This document shows positions 9,045-19,825 of a stretch of 64,000 nt of DNA, one piece after another. Each line of letters starts with the position of its first letter. The first letter of the stretch is position 1. A program made the position numbers and the translations under genes. The notes under the pieces are model-generated. The model worked only from the letters and a program-made list of their open reading frames with translations. It had not been told where the DNA came from and made no database searches. Source of the DNA: Niveibacterium microcysteis (GTDB taxonomy: Bacteria > Pseudomonadota > Gammaproteobacteria > Burkholderiales > Rhodocyclaceae); contig NZ_CP071060.1 of assembly GCF_017161445.1 (NCBI RefSeq), positions 372,001 to 436,000 on the forward strand, in the 5' to 3' direction.

Positions 9045-9180
9045 GGTCGGTCACAGGCTGCAAACAGTGCGCCGCTGGCGCCTGACACCGATCAGTGGCC
9101 AGGCAGCAACCGTTCAGTGACAGCACATCACAGAGCGCGCTCGCCGATGGTGACCCAGCGCAAATGCGAGGGTGCGGGGC

Positions 9181-10080
9181 TCAGTTCAACGAGGGGTCGC
9201 GGCGCAGCCGCTCGGCAATCAGGTCGACGAAGCTGCGGATCTTGGCCGAGGCGTTGCGGCCCTCGCGATGCAGCACATGGATCGGCATGCGTGCCGGTTC
9301 GTACTCGCTCAGCACCACCTTCAGTTCGCCGGCGGCCAGTTGCGGCGCGATCTGGTACGAAATCAGGCGCGCGATGCCGGTGCCGCGCAGCGCCGCTTCG
9401 ATGGCCGCGTCGTTGCTGGTGACGGTGAGGCGGGGCTTGATGCGCACGGCGACGGGCGTGCCGTCGCGCATGAACTTCCATTCGACGGTCGGGCTCAGGC
9501 TGCTGGCGACGATGATCGGGTGTTGCGCGAGGTCTTCCGGCTGCTGCGGGATGCCGTGCTGTGCGAGGTAGGCCGGTGACGCGCAGATCACCCGTCGCAC
9601 ATGGCCCACGCGCAGCGCCTTGTAGCTGGAGTCGGCCAGCTCGCCGATGCGGATGCCGACGTCGATGCCTTCTTCGAGCATGTTGACGACGCGGTCGAGA
9701 AACATCGCGGACACCGTGGTGTCCGGGTAGCGCTGCAGGTAGTCGGTGATGCCAGGCATCACGTACATGCGGCCGAACAGCACCGGCGCGGTAATCGTCA
9801 GGTGGCCGCGCGGTTCGGCATTGATGCCCACCGCGGCTTCGTCCGCTTCGTCGGCTGCGGCGATCACGCGCCGTGCGTCGTCCAGATAGCGCTGGCCGGC
9901 CTCGGTCACGCGCACATAGCGGGTGGTGCGGGTCAGCAGCTTCACGCCGAGCCGCTCTTCCAGTGCCGCGATCGCGCGGGTGACCGCCGGTGGCGACATC
10001 GCCAGCTTGCGCGCACCGCCTGCGAAGCTCTCGGCTTCGGCCACCGCGACAAACACGCTCATCAGATGCAGTCGATCCAT
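9181..10080 (-). CDS. LysR-family regulator of the divergent redox operon
   Basis: A 299-residue LysR protein. The DNA-binding helix-turn-helix is at residues 15-60 (AESFAGGARKLAMSPPAVTR, then AALEERLGVKLLTRTTRYVR), and the effector-binding domain fills the rest. The start at 10080 (MDRLHLMSVFV) fits the family; the frame is open 47 codons further but crosses the divergent promoter. It is transcribed away from the AhpD-like/glutaredoxin operon starting at 10236, the usual arrangement for a LysR activator and its target. The 34-bp elements at 10138 and 11167 are candidate binding sites. Confidence 0.88.
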   Translation of the reverse strand: MDRLHLMSVFVAVAEAESFAGGARKLAMSPPAVTRAIAALEERLGVKLLTRTTRYVRVTEAGQRYLDDARRVIAAADEADEAAVGINAEPRGHLTITAPVLFGRMYVMPGITDYLQRYPDTTVSAMFLDRVVNMLEEGIDVGIRIGELADSSYKALRVGHVRRVICASPAYLAQHGIPQQPEDLAQHPIIVASSLSPTVEWKFMRDGTPVAVRIKPRLTVTSNDAAIEAALRGTGIARLISYQIAPQLAAGELKVVLSEYEPARMPIHVLHREGRNASAKIRSFVDLIAERLRRDPSLN

Positions 10081-10137
10081 GTGCCCGGGCTCCGTTCTTT
10101 TATTCCACCAAACGCAAGTATCAATTGTATTCGATGT

Positions 10138-10171
10138 GGATTCTTCTCTTGGGTGGAAGTTGGAAGAATGC
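10138..10171 (+). promoter_or_regulatory. 34-bp element, copy 1, upstream of first AhpD-like gene
   Basis: A 34-base element with outer arms ATTCTTC and GAAGAAT that form an interrupted inverted repeat. The same element occurs ungapped at 11167-11200 with 27 of 34 positions identical, and both lie 63-64 bases before the start codon of a paralogous gene. It lies in the divergent region next to the LysR start, so it is a candidate LysR site. Binding is inferred, not shown. Confidence 0.55.
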
Positions 10172-10235
10172 ATCCATCCGCTGAGCTCCTGCGACGCGGC
10201 AACGAAACCCAGCACCTCCATTGAAAGGAAGTCCC

Positions 10236-10781
10236 ATGAGCCGTATCAACGTCGTCACCCTCGAAACCGCCAACGCCGAACAGAAGGCGCTGCTCGAAGC
10301 GATCCAGTCGCAGCTGGGCATGGTGCCCAACTTCCTCAAGGTCTTCGCGAACTCGCCGGTTGCGCTGCGCGCCTTCCTTGGCCTGCATGGCGTGGCGAAC
10401 GAGGGCAGCCTCGACGCCGCCACCCGCGAACGCATCGCACTGGCGCTGGCGCAGCAGAACGCCTGCGAGTACTGCCTCTCGGCGCACACCGCGATCGGCC
10501 GCAAGGCGGGCCTCACCGGTGACGAGATCAGCGCCAACCGTGCCGGCACCAGTCAGGACGCCAAGGCCGCCATCGCGGTGAAGTTCGCCCGCTCGCTGGT
10601 CGAGCACAGCGGCGACGTCACCAGCGCCGAGATCGCCGAGGCGCGCGCCGCCGGCTACAGCGACGCCGATCTGGTCGAAATCATCACCCACGTCGGCATG
10701 AACGTGCTGACCAACATCCTGGGCAAGGCGAGCCGGCTGGAGATCGACTTCCCCAAGGTCGCGCTCAACGCAGTGGCCTGA
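10236..10781 (+). CDS. Carboxymuconolactone decarboxylase / AhpD-like peroxidase, paralogue 1
   Basis: A 181-residue all-helical protein of the CMD/AhpD family. The peroxidatic motif CxxCxxxH is intact (C77-E-Y-C80-LSA-H84), so it is likely a disulfide-cycling alkylhydroperoxidase rather than a true decarboxylase. The start at 10236 follows a good AAAGGAAG site; an upstream in-frame ATG at 10221 overlaps that site. It is first in an operon and is followed after 24 bases by glutaredoxin, a plausible electron donor. A paralogue with the same motif positions lies at 11264. The substrate peroxide is unknown. Confidence 0.88.
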   Translation: MSRINVVTLETANAEQKALLEAIQSQLGMVPNFLKVFANSPVALRAFLGLHGVANEGSLDAATRERIALALAQQNACEYCLSAHTAIGRKAGLTGDEISANRAGTSQDAKAAIAVKFARSLVEHSGDVTSAEIAEARAAGYSDADLVEIITHVGMNVLTNILGKASRLEIDFPKVALNAVA

Positions 10782-10805
10782 CCTGCTCCCGATTGGAGAA
10801 GCACC

Positions 10806-11039
10806 ATGGACGACATCACCGTCTACTCGGGCGAGCACTGCCCGTTCTGCACCGCCGCCAAGTCGCTGCTCGATTCGCGCGGCCTGCGCTACACCGAGAT
10901 TAAGGTCAGCGAAGACCCCGTCCGCCTGCATGAAATGATCGAGCGCAGCCAGCGCCGCACGGTGCCGCAGATCTTCTTCGGCGAGCGCCACATCGGCGGG
11001 TTCGACGACTTGCAGGCGCATTTCGGCGGGCAAGGCTGA
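10806..11039 (+). CDS. Glutaredoxin (GrxC-like)
   Basis: A 77-residue dithiol glutaredoxin with active site C12-P-F-C15 (GEHCPFCTAAKSLL), the cis-Pro loop TVPQIF and the GSH-binding GGFDDL end. It reduces disulfides with glutathione in the cytoplasm. It sits between two AhpD-like genes and upstream of a GST, so it may recycle the AhpD CxxC disulfide. A strong intrinsic terminator follows at 11072, so transcription of this first unit probably ends here. Confidence 0.92.
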   Translation: MDDITVYSGEHCPFCTAAKSLLDSRGLRYTEIKVSEDPVRLHEMIERSQRRTVPQIFFGERHIGGFDDLQAHFGGQG

Positions 11040-11071
11040 ACGCGCCACCCCACGATTCACACACCCCACAC

Positions 11072-11096
11072 AAGGAGCCTTCGGGCTCCTTTTTTT
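11072..11096 (+). terminator. Intrinsic terminator after glutaredoxin
   Basis: An 8-bp stem (AAGGAGCC at 11072-11079 with GGCTCCTT at 11084-11091) and a TTCG tetraloop are followed by a run of T to 11096. This is a textbook Rho-independent terminator. It separates the first AhpD-glutaredoxin unit from the second. Confidence 0.93.
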
Positions 11097-11166
11097 CGTT
11101 CACGCGCCGAGCGTCGGCGGCGGCTTCAGTGTTCCGTTTTGTGGAACAAATTATTGCTCTGCGCGC

Positions 11167-11200
11167 GGATTCTTCTTTGATTCGGAAGTTGAAAGAATGC
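11167..11200 (+). promoter_or_regulatory. 34-bp element, copy 2, upstream of second AhpD-like gene
   Basis: This is the second copy of the element at 10138-10171, at the same distance from its gene. A further inverted repeat, TGTTCC-N7-GGAACA (11130-11148), lies just upstream and has the T-N11-A type spacing of LysR sites. The unit therefore carries its own promoter region after the terminator at 11072. Promoter hexamers are not clear. Confidence 0.55.
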
Positions 11201-11263
11201 AGTCACCCCGCAGCACACGGTGTGCGGCGGAATCCGAAACCAACCGAACACAGGAGTTACACC

Positions 11264-11809
11264 ATGTCCCGCATCGCCATCCCGTCCGTCGAACAATCGC
11301 CCGTCGCCTCCAAGCCGCTGCTCGACGCGGTCCACAAGCAGCTGGGCGTCGTCCCCAACCTGATGAAGCTGGTCGGCAACAGCCCGGCGGCGCTCGAAGG
11401 CTACCTCTCGCTCAACGGTGCGCTGGCCAAGGGCGTGCTGAGCGTGCAACTGCGTGAGCGCATCGCGCTGGCGATTGCCGAATACAACGGCTGCGACTAC
11501 TGCCTCTCGGCCCACACCTATCTGTCGACGCATGTCGCGAAGATCGACGCAGCGGAAATCGACGCTGCCCGCGACGCGTACTCGGCTGACGCGAAGACGC
11601 GCGCCGCGCTGCAGTTCGCCCGCCGTGTGGCTGCCGAACGGGGCCGCGTCAGCGATGCCGACCTGGCCAGCCTGCGTGCTGCGGGTTTTGACGACGCCAG
11701 CGTGGTCGAGATCGTGCTCAACGTCGCGCTCAACGTGCTGACCAACTACATCAACAACGTGGCCGAAACCGACGTGGATTTTCCGCACGTCACCCGCAAG
11801 GCCGCCTGA
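11264..11809 (+). CDS. Carboxymuconolactone decarboxylase / AhpD-like peroxidase, paralogue 2
   Basis: A 181-residue AhpD-like protein, the same length as the paralogue at 10236 and with CxxCxxxH at identical positions (C77-D-Y-C80-LSA-H84). Both begin MSRI and end in a VDFP/IDFP segment, so they arose by duplication. The start at 11264 has a CAGGAG site. It heads the second half of the cluster and is followed by the oxidoreductase fusion 68 bases downstream. Expected role is thiol-dependent peroxide or organic-electrophile handling; the exact substrate is not deducible. Confidence 0.88.
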   Translation: MSRIAIPSVEQSPVASKPLLDAVHKQLGVVPNLMKLVGNSPAALEGYLSLNGALAKGVLSVQLRERIALAIAEYNGCDYCLSAHTYLSTHVAKIDAAEIDAARDAYSADAKTRAALQFARRVAAERGRVSDADLASLRAAGFDDASVVEIVLNVALNVLTNYINNVAETDVDFPHVTRKAA

Positions 11810-11877
11810 TTGCTGCCCCCCCGGTGGCCTGACGCCCTGCGCGCAGGCCACCGCCCCTGAACGAAAGGACTTCCGCC

Positions 11878-13455
11878 ATGCCCCGCGCTTTCGCCGACAT
11901 CAGTTTCACCCCCAGCGTCAAAGCAGCGCAGACGCGCTACGGCAGCCGTGAGAACAATCTCGGCTTCGAGCTGGCGGAAGACCCCCGCAACGAACTGCAA
12001 GACCACGACATCGAATTCATCGAGGCGCGTGACAGCTTCTACCAGGCCAGCGTGGGCGAGAACGGCTGGCCCTATGTGCAGCACCGCGGCGGCCCGGCCG
12101 GCTTCCTGCGTGTGCTCGACGCCCGCACCATCGGCTACGCCGATTTCCGCGGCAACCGGCAGTACCTCAGCGTCGGCAACCTCAACGCCAACGAGCGCAT
12201 CTCGCTGATCCTGATGGACTACGCGAACCGCCGCCGCCTCAAGATCTGGGGCCGCGCGCGCATCGTGCATGAGGCCGACGCGCCCGAACTGATCGCGCAG
12301 CTTGAAGTGCCCAGCTACCGCGCCCGCGTGGAACGCGGCGTGCTGATCCATGTCGAGGCGATCGAGTGGAACTGCCCGCAGCACATCACCCCGCGCTTCA
12401 CCGAGGCGGAACTCGATCAGATGATCGAGCCCTTGCTCGAAGAGAACCGCGCCCTGCGCGCCGGCGCAATGGCCGCACGCTCACCGAACGAACTCGGCCA
12501 CGGCGAACTGGAACTGGTGATCAGCGGCGTGCGGCAACTGAGCCCCCGCGTGCGGGCCTACGAACTGCGCCACCCGCTCGGCGCTGAATTGCCGCAGGTC
12601 AGCGCCGGTTCGCATCTGCAGGTGCCGGTGCGCCTGCCCGATGGCAGCGAGGCGACGCGGCACTACTCGATCAGCTCCAACCCGGCGCGCCGCGATGCGT
12701 ACGAGATCGCCGTGCTGCAGCACGAAAACGGCAGCGGCGGTTCAGCCTTCGTGCATCAGCACTACCAGCTCGGCATGCGCCTGCGCTGCGGTATGCCGCG
12801 CAACGACTTCGCGCTGCACGACGATGCGCGCCCGGCGGTGCTGATTGCCGGTGGCATCGGCATCACGCCGATCAAGGCGATGGCGCTCGCGCTCAAGGCG
12901 CAGGGCCGTGCGTTCGAGATCCACTACGCCGGGCGCAACGCAGGCGACATGGCCTACCGCGACCGCATGCAGCGCGAGTTCGGCGCACGCCTTACGGTGT
13001 GGGCGAGTGATCAGCGCGCCATGCCGGTGGCCGAGGTGTTGCGCAACGCGCCCGCCGATGCGGTGATCTACGTATGCGGCCCGCAACGCCTGATCGACGG
13101 CGTGCAGGCCGCCGCTGCCGAGTTGGGTGTCGCCGTTGATCGCATCCGTAGCGAGCGCTTTGTCGCGCCGACCGGCGACGGCAGCGCGCAAGCGATCGAA
13201 GTGGAACTGCGCCGCAGCGGCAAGACGATTCACGTCGCGCCGACGCAGAGCATCCTCGCCGCGGTGGAAGCCGCCGATGTGCCGGCCCGATCGGACTGCC
13301 GGGTCGGCAACTGCGGCAGCTGCGCGGTGAAGGTCATCGAAGGCACGCCGCAGCACGCCGACACCGCCCTCAACGAACGCGAACGCACGCAGGGCCGGCA
13401 GATGTGCATCTGCGTTTCGCGTGCCAGCACGCCCAAGCTGGTGCTCGAGCTCTGA
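11878..13455 (+). CDS. Fusion oxidoreductase: PNPOx-like, ferredoxin-NADP reductase-like, 2Fe-2S ferredoxin
   Basis: A 525-residue three-part protein. Residues about 1-195 form a pyridoxamine-5'-phosphate-oxidase-like split-barrel that binds flavin in relatives. Residues about 205-430 are an FAD/NAD(P) reductase (RHYSISSNP flavin motif, LIAGGIGITPIKAM nucleotide motif, YVCGPQRLI). Residues about 440-525 are a plant-type 2Fe-2S ferredoxin with C474-x4-C479-x2-C482 and C510. Electrons likely pass NAD(P)H to FAD to 2Fe-2S and possibly to the N-terminal flavin. The acceptor is unknown. It lies in the AhpD/GST operon under presumed LysR control. Confidence 0.88.
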   Translation: MPRAFADISFTPSVKAAQTRYGSRENNLGFELAEDPRNELQDHDIEFIEARDSFYQASVGENGWPYVQHRGGPAGFLRVLDARTIGYADFRGNRQYLSVGNLNANERISLILMDYANRRRLKIWGRARIVHEADAPELIAQLEVPSYRARVERGVLIHVEAIEWNCPQHITPRFTEAELDQMIEPLLEENRALRAGAMAARSPNELGHGELELVISGVRQLSPRVRAYELRHPLGAELPQVSAGSHLQVPVRLPDGSEATRHYSISSNPARRDAYEIAVLQHENGSGGSAFVHQHYQLGMRLRCGMPRNDFALHDDARPAVLIAGGIGITPIKAMALALKAQGRAFEIHYAGRNAGDMAYRDRMQREFGARLTVWASDQRAMPVAEVLRNAPADAVIYVCGPQRLIDGVQAAAAELGVAVDRIRSERFVAPTGDGSAQAIEVELRRSGKTIHVAPTQSILAAVEAADVPARSDCRVGNCGSCAVKVIEGTPQHADTALNERERTQGRQMCICVSRASTPKLVLEL

Positions 13456-13481
13456 GCCCCGACCGTCACAAGGACGCCACC

Positions 13482-14081
13482 ATGATCCAGCTCTACGAAT
13501 TCCCGCTCTCCGGCAACAGCCACAAGGTGCGCCTGATGCTGAGCCTGCTCGGCCTGCCCTACCAGAGCGTGGTGGTGAGCGCCGCCACGCGCGAGCACAA
13601 ATCGCGCGACTTCACCGCAATGAACCCCTTCGGCCAGGTGCCGGTGCTCACTGACGGCGACGCCGTCGTGCGCGACAGCCAGGCGATCCTCGTCTACCTC
13701 GCCAGCCGCTACGGCGGCGCGCAGTGGTGGCCGCAAGATCCGGCCGCGCTCGCGGCGGTGTCGGCATGGCTATCCACCGCGGCCAACGAAGTCGCCCGCG
13801 GCCCCAACGCGCTGCGCTTGCACCACAAATTCGGCCGCGCTGGCATCGCGCTCGACGAGGCCACTCAGATCACCGAAGCCCTGCTTGGCATCCTCGAAAC
13901 CCGGCTTGCTCAGCATGACTGGGTCGCATTGGAGATCCCCAGCATCGCGGATGTCGCCGTCTACCCTTACATTGCCCTGGCACCCGAAGGCCGCGTCGAT
14001 CTAGCCGCCTACCCTGCCGTGCGCAACTGGCTTGCCCGCATGCAAGCGCTGCCCGGCTACGTCGGCATGCCCGGCATCTGA
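13482..14081 (+). CDS. Glutathione S-transferase
   Basis: A 199-residue cytoplasmic GST. The N-terminal thioredoxin-like domain (residues 1-78) starts [20 protein letters not shown], where Ser11 or nearby may be the catalytic residue. It includes [20 protein letters not shown] with the cis-Pro and the Ser that binds the gamma-glutamyl group. The helical C-terminal domain contains the [10 protein letters not shown] capping motif. It conjugates glutathione to electrophiles or reduces peroxides. It starts 26 bases after the fusion oxidoreductase and fits the detoxification theme of the operon. Confidence 0.9.
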   Translation: MIQLYEFPLSGNSHKVRLMLSLLGLPYQSVVVSAATREHKSRDFTAMNPFGQVPVLTDGDAVVRDSQAILVYLASRYGGAQWWPQDPAALAAVSAWLSTAANEVARGPNALRLHHKFGRAGIALDEATQITEALLGILETRLAQHDWVALEIPSIADVAVYPYIALAPEGRVDLAAYPAVRNWLARMQALPGYVGMPGI

Positions 14082-14124
14082 CCCCTCTCCCTCAACCCGC
14101 ACACCCACTTTGACAGGAGCCCCC

Positions 14125-14604
14125 ATGAGCTCGAACACGGAAGCCCGCCCGCCGCTGCCGCCCTTCACGCGCGAGACAGCGATCCAGAAAGTCCGCATGG
14201 CCGAAGACGCCTGGAACAGCCGCGACCCCAAGCGCGTGGCGCTGGCCTATACGCCCGACAGCCAGTGGCGCAACCGCGCTGAATTCCCGCGCGGCCGTAC
14301 CGAAATCGAAGCCTTCCTCACCCGCAAGTGGGCGCGCGAGATCGAATACCGCCTGATCAAGGAACTCTGGGCCTTCACCGACAACCGCATCGCGGTGCGC
14401 TTCGCCTACGAATGGCGCGACGACGCCGGCAACTGGTTCCGTTCCTACGGCAACGAGAACTGGGAGTTCGACGAGAACGGCCTCATGGCCCGCCGCTTCG
14501 CCAGCATCAACGACCTGCCGATCGCCGAGTCGGAACGCAAGTTCCACTGGGCGCAGGGGAGACGGCCGGATGAGCATCCGGGGCTGAGTGAGTTGGGGCT
14601 ATAG
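14125..14604 (+). CDS. NTF2-like protein (DUF1348 type)
   Basis: A 159-residue protein of the nuclear-transport-factor-2-like fold. Sequence such as [20 protein letters not shown] near the N-terminus and [19 protein letters not shown] are typical of DUF1348 members. The cone-shaped fold serves many small-molecule enzymes, but no catalytic residues can be assigned. It is the last gene of the apparent redox operon, 43 bases after the GST gene with a CAGGAG site. The function in this pathway is unknown. Confidence 0.82.
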   Translation: MSSNTEARPPLPPFTRETAIQKVRMAEDAWNSRDPKRVALAYTPDSQWRNRAEFPRGRTEIEAFLTRKWAREIEYRLIKELWAFTDNRIAVRFAYEWRDDAGNWFRSYGNENWEFDENGLMARRFASINDLPIAESERKFHWAQGRRPDEHPGLSELGL

Positions 14605-14654
14605 GCCGCGTGCTCCCATTGGCCGGGAGCAGCGCGGCGCGCGCCCTCGTCAGC

Positions 14655-15863
14655 TTACGTCCTTGCGCGATGCGGCCACAGACGTACCGCCAGTGCCGCA
14701 AGTGCCGTGCTTCCGGCGAAGGCGCACAGGCCTCGCCAGCCGGCGAGATCCAATGCGAGGCTGCCAAGCGCTGACCCCCCGGCCATGCCCACGAACATCG
14801 CGCCGATCAGCAAGGCATTGAGCCGGCTACGCGCACCGGGCTCCAGGCCATAGACGATGCTCTGGTGCGCGATCAGTGAGGCCTGTACGCCCAGGTCGAA
14901 GACGAGTGTTCCGGCGATCAGCATGCCGAGGCTGTGTGGCAGCAGCGCAAAGCCGGCGAAGCTGATGATCACGAGTACCGCGCCAATGCGTGTGACGTGT
15001 TCGGGCCCACGGCGGTCGGCGAGGCTACCTGCAACCGGCGCAGCGAGTGCGCCGATCGCGCCGGCAAGGCCGAACGCGCCCGCGATAGCACTGCCGTAGC
15101 CAAACGGGGGCTGGTGCAGCATCACGGCAAGGGTTGACCAGAACGCACTGAATGCCGCGCTGAGCAGCCCTTGGGCGAGGGCAGCGCGCCGCATGTCGGC
15201 ATGGCGCCGCGATAGCGTGACGAGCGAGCCGAGCAGGGCCGCATAGGGCAGATCGGTGCTCGGCGCGAAGTGGGGCAGGCGGCGCGCGGCCACAATGCCA
15301 AGTAGCGCGACCAAGCCCGCAGCGATCATGAACAACGCGCGCCAGCCGAACAGTTCCGTCACGAGTCCGCTCGCCACCCGCGACAGCAGGATGCCGAGCA
15401 ACAGGCCTGTCATCACACTGCCGACGATCTTGCCGCGGCGGCTTTCCGGCGCCAGTGCCGCTGCTGCGGGCACCGCATCCTGCGCAAGGCTGGCGGTGAT
15501 GCCGATGACGACCGACAGGGCGCCGAGTTGCGTGATCGACTGTGCAGCCGCGGTTGCAAGCAGGGCCAGCGCGAGCAGCGCCACCTTGCACAGGATGATC
15601 GTACGGCGATCGAAGCGATCACCCAGCGGCGCAAGCAAAAGGATCCCGAGCGCGTAGCCGAGTTGCGTCAGCGTGGGGATACGGCCGATGACGGTTGGCG
15701 AAGCATGGAACTCAGCCGCCAGCGTGCTCAACATCGGCTGGTTGTAGTACAGCGACGCGACGCTGAGGCCCGCTGCGCTCGCGAGTAGAAAAACGAGGCC
15801 CGCATCAAGCGGTGTATCGGCGTTCTGCAAGGGCTTCTCTGTCGACAGGACTTGGGTGTTCAT
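14655..15863 (-). CDS. MFS transporter, drug/metabolite efflux type
   Basis: A 402-residue inner-membrane permease with about 12 transmembrane helices. The major-facilitator loop 2-3 motif is present (LGYALGILLLAPLGDRFDRR, near residues 74-93), and a related GSLADRRGPEHV sits in the second half. It likely exports a small hydrophobic compound in exchange for protons; the substrate is unknown. It diverges from the LysR gene at 15962, only 98 bases away, which suggests LysR control. The start at 15863 is chosen because the MNTQVL segment precedes the first helix; the upstream frame is Arg-rich intergenic sequence. Confidence 0.88.
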   Translation of the reverse strand: MNTQVLSTEKPLQNADTPLDAGLVFLLASAAGLSVASLYYNQPMLSTLAAEFHASPTVIGRIPTLTQLGYALGILLLAPLGDRFDRRTIILCKVALLALALLATAAAQSITQLGALSVVIGITASLAQDAVPAAAALAPESRRGKIVGSVMTGLLLGILLSRVASGLVTELFGWRALFMIAAGLVALLGIVAARRLPHFAPSTDLPYAALLGSLVTLSRRHADMRRAALAQGLLSAAFSAFWSTLAVMLHQPPFGYGSAIAGAFGLAGAIGALAAPVAGSLADRRGPEHVTRIGAVLVIISFAGFALLPHSLGMLIAGTLVFDLGVQASLIAHQSIVYGLEPGARSRLNALLIGAMFVGMAGGSALGSLALDLAGWRGLCAFAGSTALAALAVRLWPHRART

Positions 15864-15948
15864 GGGCGACCTGCATAGGGATGATTTTGTGCAGGCAGTC
15901 TGAGAGCGTTCCGGTCTGCGCGGTAGGCGTATGAAGCGAAGAACGGCT

Positions 15949-15963
15949 ATACACTTAACGTAT
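15949..15963 (+). promoter_or_regulatory. LysR-type inverted repeat at the MFS/LysR divergent start
   Basis: ATAC-N7-GTAT (15949-15963) has the T-N11-A spacing of LysR operators and overlaps the ATG of the LysR gene, as expected for an autoregulatory site. This is inference from spacing and position only. Confidence 0.3.
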
Positions 15964-16900
15964 GAAACCGAGCCTGGATCGCCTCGCGCTGATGCAAACC
16001 TTCGTGCGGATCGTGGAGGCCGGCAGCCTCTCCGCCGCGGCGCTGCAGATGAATGCAACCCAGCCCACGATCAGCCGGCGCCTCAAAGCGCTCGAAGAGT
16101 CGCTGGGGCTGACCCTGCTACACCGGACCACGCACGCGATGATGTTGACCGAGGCCGGCGCGCGCTACTTCGAACGCGCAAAGGACTTGCTGGCCGCGTG
16201 GGGCGAATTCGAGTCGGGCCTGCGCGGGGCGATCGACGAGCCGCAAGGCGTGCTGCGCGTGGTCGCACCGCATGCGTTCGGGCAGCACCATCTGGTTGGC
16301 CCGCTCAGCGAATATCTTGAGCGCTACCCCAAGGTTTCAGTCGAATGGCTGCTGCACGACGCGCCGCTGAACTTCATCGAGCAGGGTGTCGACTGTGCCA
16401 TCCGGGTGGGTGCGGTCAGCGATCTATCGGTGGTTGCGCTCAAGCTGGCCGAGGTGCCGCGCATCGTTGTCGGCAGTCCTGCGTTGCTCAGTGGCCACTC
16501 AACACCGCGAACCCCGGACGACTTGGCTGACCTGCCGTGGCTGGCCTTGCGACCCTTCTATCGGAATGACGTGACGCTGCGCGATGCCGATGGCACCGAG
16601 GTCAGCATCGCGATCCAGCCACGCATCGCGTCGGACAGCCTCTACGCGATCCGCAGCGCACTGTTGCGCGACGTCGGCATTGCCGTGGTATCCGCCTGGG
16701 TGGTCGAAGACGAGCTCAAGCGCGGCGCTCTGGTGCAGCTTGCCCCGGACTGGGGAGCACCGCCTCTGCCGGTGTACCTGATGTACCCCTACGCCGCACA
16801 CTACCCCGCCAAGCTGCGCAGCTTTGTCGACTTCATGCGGCATGCGATGGATGTGTTGCCAGGCGCGGAGCGCAGCTGCAGCAAGCGCGCTGGCGTCTGA
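15962..16900 (+). CDS. LysR-family transcriptional regulator
   Basis: A 312-residue LysR protein. The helix-turn-helix lies at residues 15-62 (AGSLSAAALQMNATQPTISR, then LGLTLLHRTTHAMMLTEAG). The effector domain begins near residue 90 (QGVLRVVAPHAFG). It belongs to the group that often controls a divergent efflux or oxidoreductase gene; here the divergent gene is the MFS transporter at 14655. There is no clear ribosome-binding site before the ATG, so the message may be leaderless or the start may differ. Confidence 0.87.
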   Translation: MKPSLDRLALMQTFVRIVEAGSLSAAALQMNATQPTISRRLKALEESLGLTLLHRTTHAMMLTEAGARYFERAKDLLAAWGEFESGLRGAIDEPQGVLRVVAPHAFGQHHLVGPLSEYLERYPKVSVEWLLHDAPLNFIEQGVDCAIRVGAVSDLSVVALKLAEVPRIVVGSPALLSGHSTPRTPDDLADLPWLALRPFYRNDVTLRDADGTEVSIAIQPRIASDSLYAIRSALLRDVGIAVVSAWVVEDELKRGALVQLAPDWGAPPLPVYLMYPYAAHYPAKLRSFVDFMRHAMDVLPGAERSCSKRAGV

Positions 16901-16944
16901 GTCCAGGCGGAGCCGGATGCCTGCTGCATCACGCCGAAGCGTGG

Positions 16945-16974
16945 AAACAACAAGGGCCGCAGACGCGGCCCTTG
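16945..16974 (-). terminator. Intrinsic terminator of thiC
   Basis: A perfect 10-bp stem with a 4-base loop (CAAGGGCCGC at 16951-16960 with GCGGCCCTTG at 16965-16974). Reading on the minus strand it is followed by TTGTTT, a weak T-tract. It lies 22 bases beyond the thiC stop codon. It may also stop plus-strand transcripts from the LysR gene. Confidence 0.75.
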
Positions 16975-16995
16975 TGCTTGAAGAGAAGGCTCGAA

Positions 16996-19047
<2,052 letters not shown>

Positions 19048-19285
19048 AAACGAAGAGGCTAACCAATGGGGCAAGGGCTGGCAAGTCGGATCTGTCCGCC
19101 CAGGCTGGGCGCGCCTTGGCGGGAACGGGCGCAGCCGGCGCCCTGTCTCAAGCCGTGAGAACTCGGCCCGTTATGTAGCTTGTGGGCCCGCGGCTGCGCC
19201 TGAGGCGGCAACCGTTGATCCGGTCGGGCGAGCGGAAATCGGCGCGGTGGTATACAAAGGACTGATGATTACTGGAGGTGCAAGC

Positions 19286-19825
19286 ATGTCAGCAACAGCG
19301 CGAATCCTGCCGATGGTGGCGGCGCTCTGGCTTGGTGCGTGTGCCACGGCGCCCGAGCCGCCTCCGCCCGCGCCGCCCGAACCGGCGCCCGCGCCGGCGA
19401 TCTCGTCGGTGGAGCCTGTCGTACCCGCGGCCAAGCCGGCGGCACCGGCGAAGCCAGCCAAACCGAAATCGAAGAAGGCCGAGAAAGCCGAGAAGGACAA
19501 AGCCGCTGCTGCGGCCGCTGCGGCAGCGGCGGGTACGACCGCCGTTGCCCCACCCAAGGTGGAGGGTGAGGCCGCGCTGCCGCCGGCGCCGGTCGCCAAG
19601 CCCGAACCGGAGATCAAGGGGCCGGCCTGGCTTTCGCGTTGTGTCACGAAGCGCTACGAAGGCGGGGCGATCCTGTGTGACGCCGATTCGCTGCTCGCGA
19701 ATCCCTCCGGCAACATCAAGGTCTATGCACGTGACCAGAACCTTGCCGGGCCGGTCGCCAACGGTGGGCGGATCGAGTATCGGCCGGGCCTACCGCGCCG
19801 CTACCGGCTGTTCGTGTTCCCCTGA
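19286..19825 (+). CDS. Lipoprotein with Pro/Ala/Lys-rich linker, function unknown
   Basis: A 179-residue predicted lipoprotein. The signal peptide ends in a lipobox LGAC with Cys19 as the lipidation site. Residues 22-100 are low complexity, first Pro/Ala, then Lys/Ala and a run of alanines, like an envelope-spanning spacer. The small C-terminal domain (about 110-179) contains two cysteines (SRCVTKRY and AILCDAD) that could form a disulfide. The start at 19286 has a TGGAGG site. The last 25 bases overlap the 3' end of the convergent transporter gene. Function unknown. Confidence 0.75.
   Translation: MSATARILPMVAALWLGACATAPEPPPPAPPEPAPAPAISSVEPVVPAAKPAAPAKPAKPKSKKAEKAEKDKAAAAAAAAAAGTTAVAPPKVEGEAALPPAPVAKPEPEIKGPAWLSRCVTKRYEGGAILCDADSLLANPSGNIKVYARDQNLAGPVANGGRIEYRPGLPRRYRLFVFP

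Noticed and set aside
10236..11809. True carboxymuconolactone decarboxylases of the beta-ketoadipate pathway
   Set aside because: Both carry the CxxCxxxH redox motif of AhpD-like peroxidases, and no other pathway gene (pcaB, pcaD, catB) is nearby.
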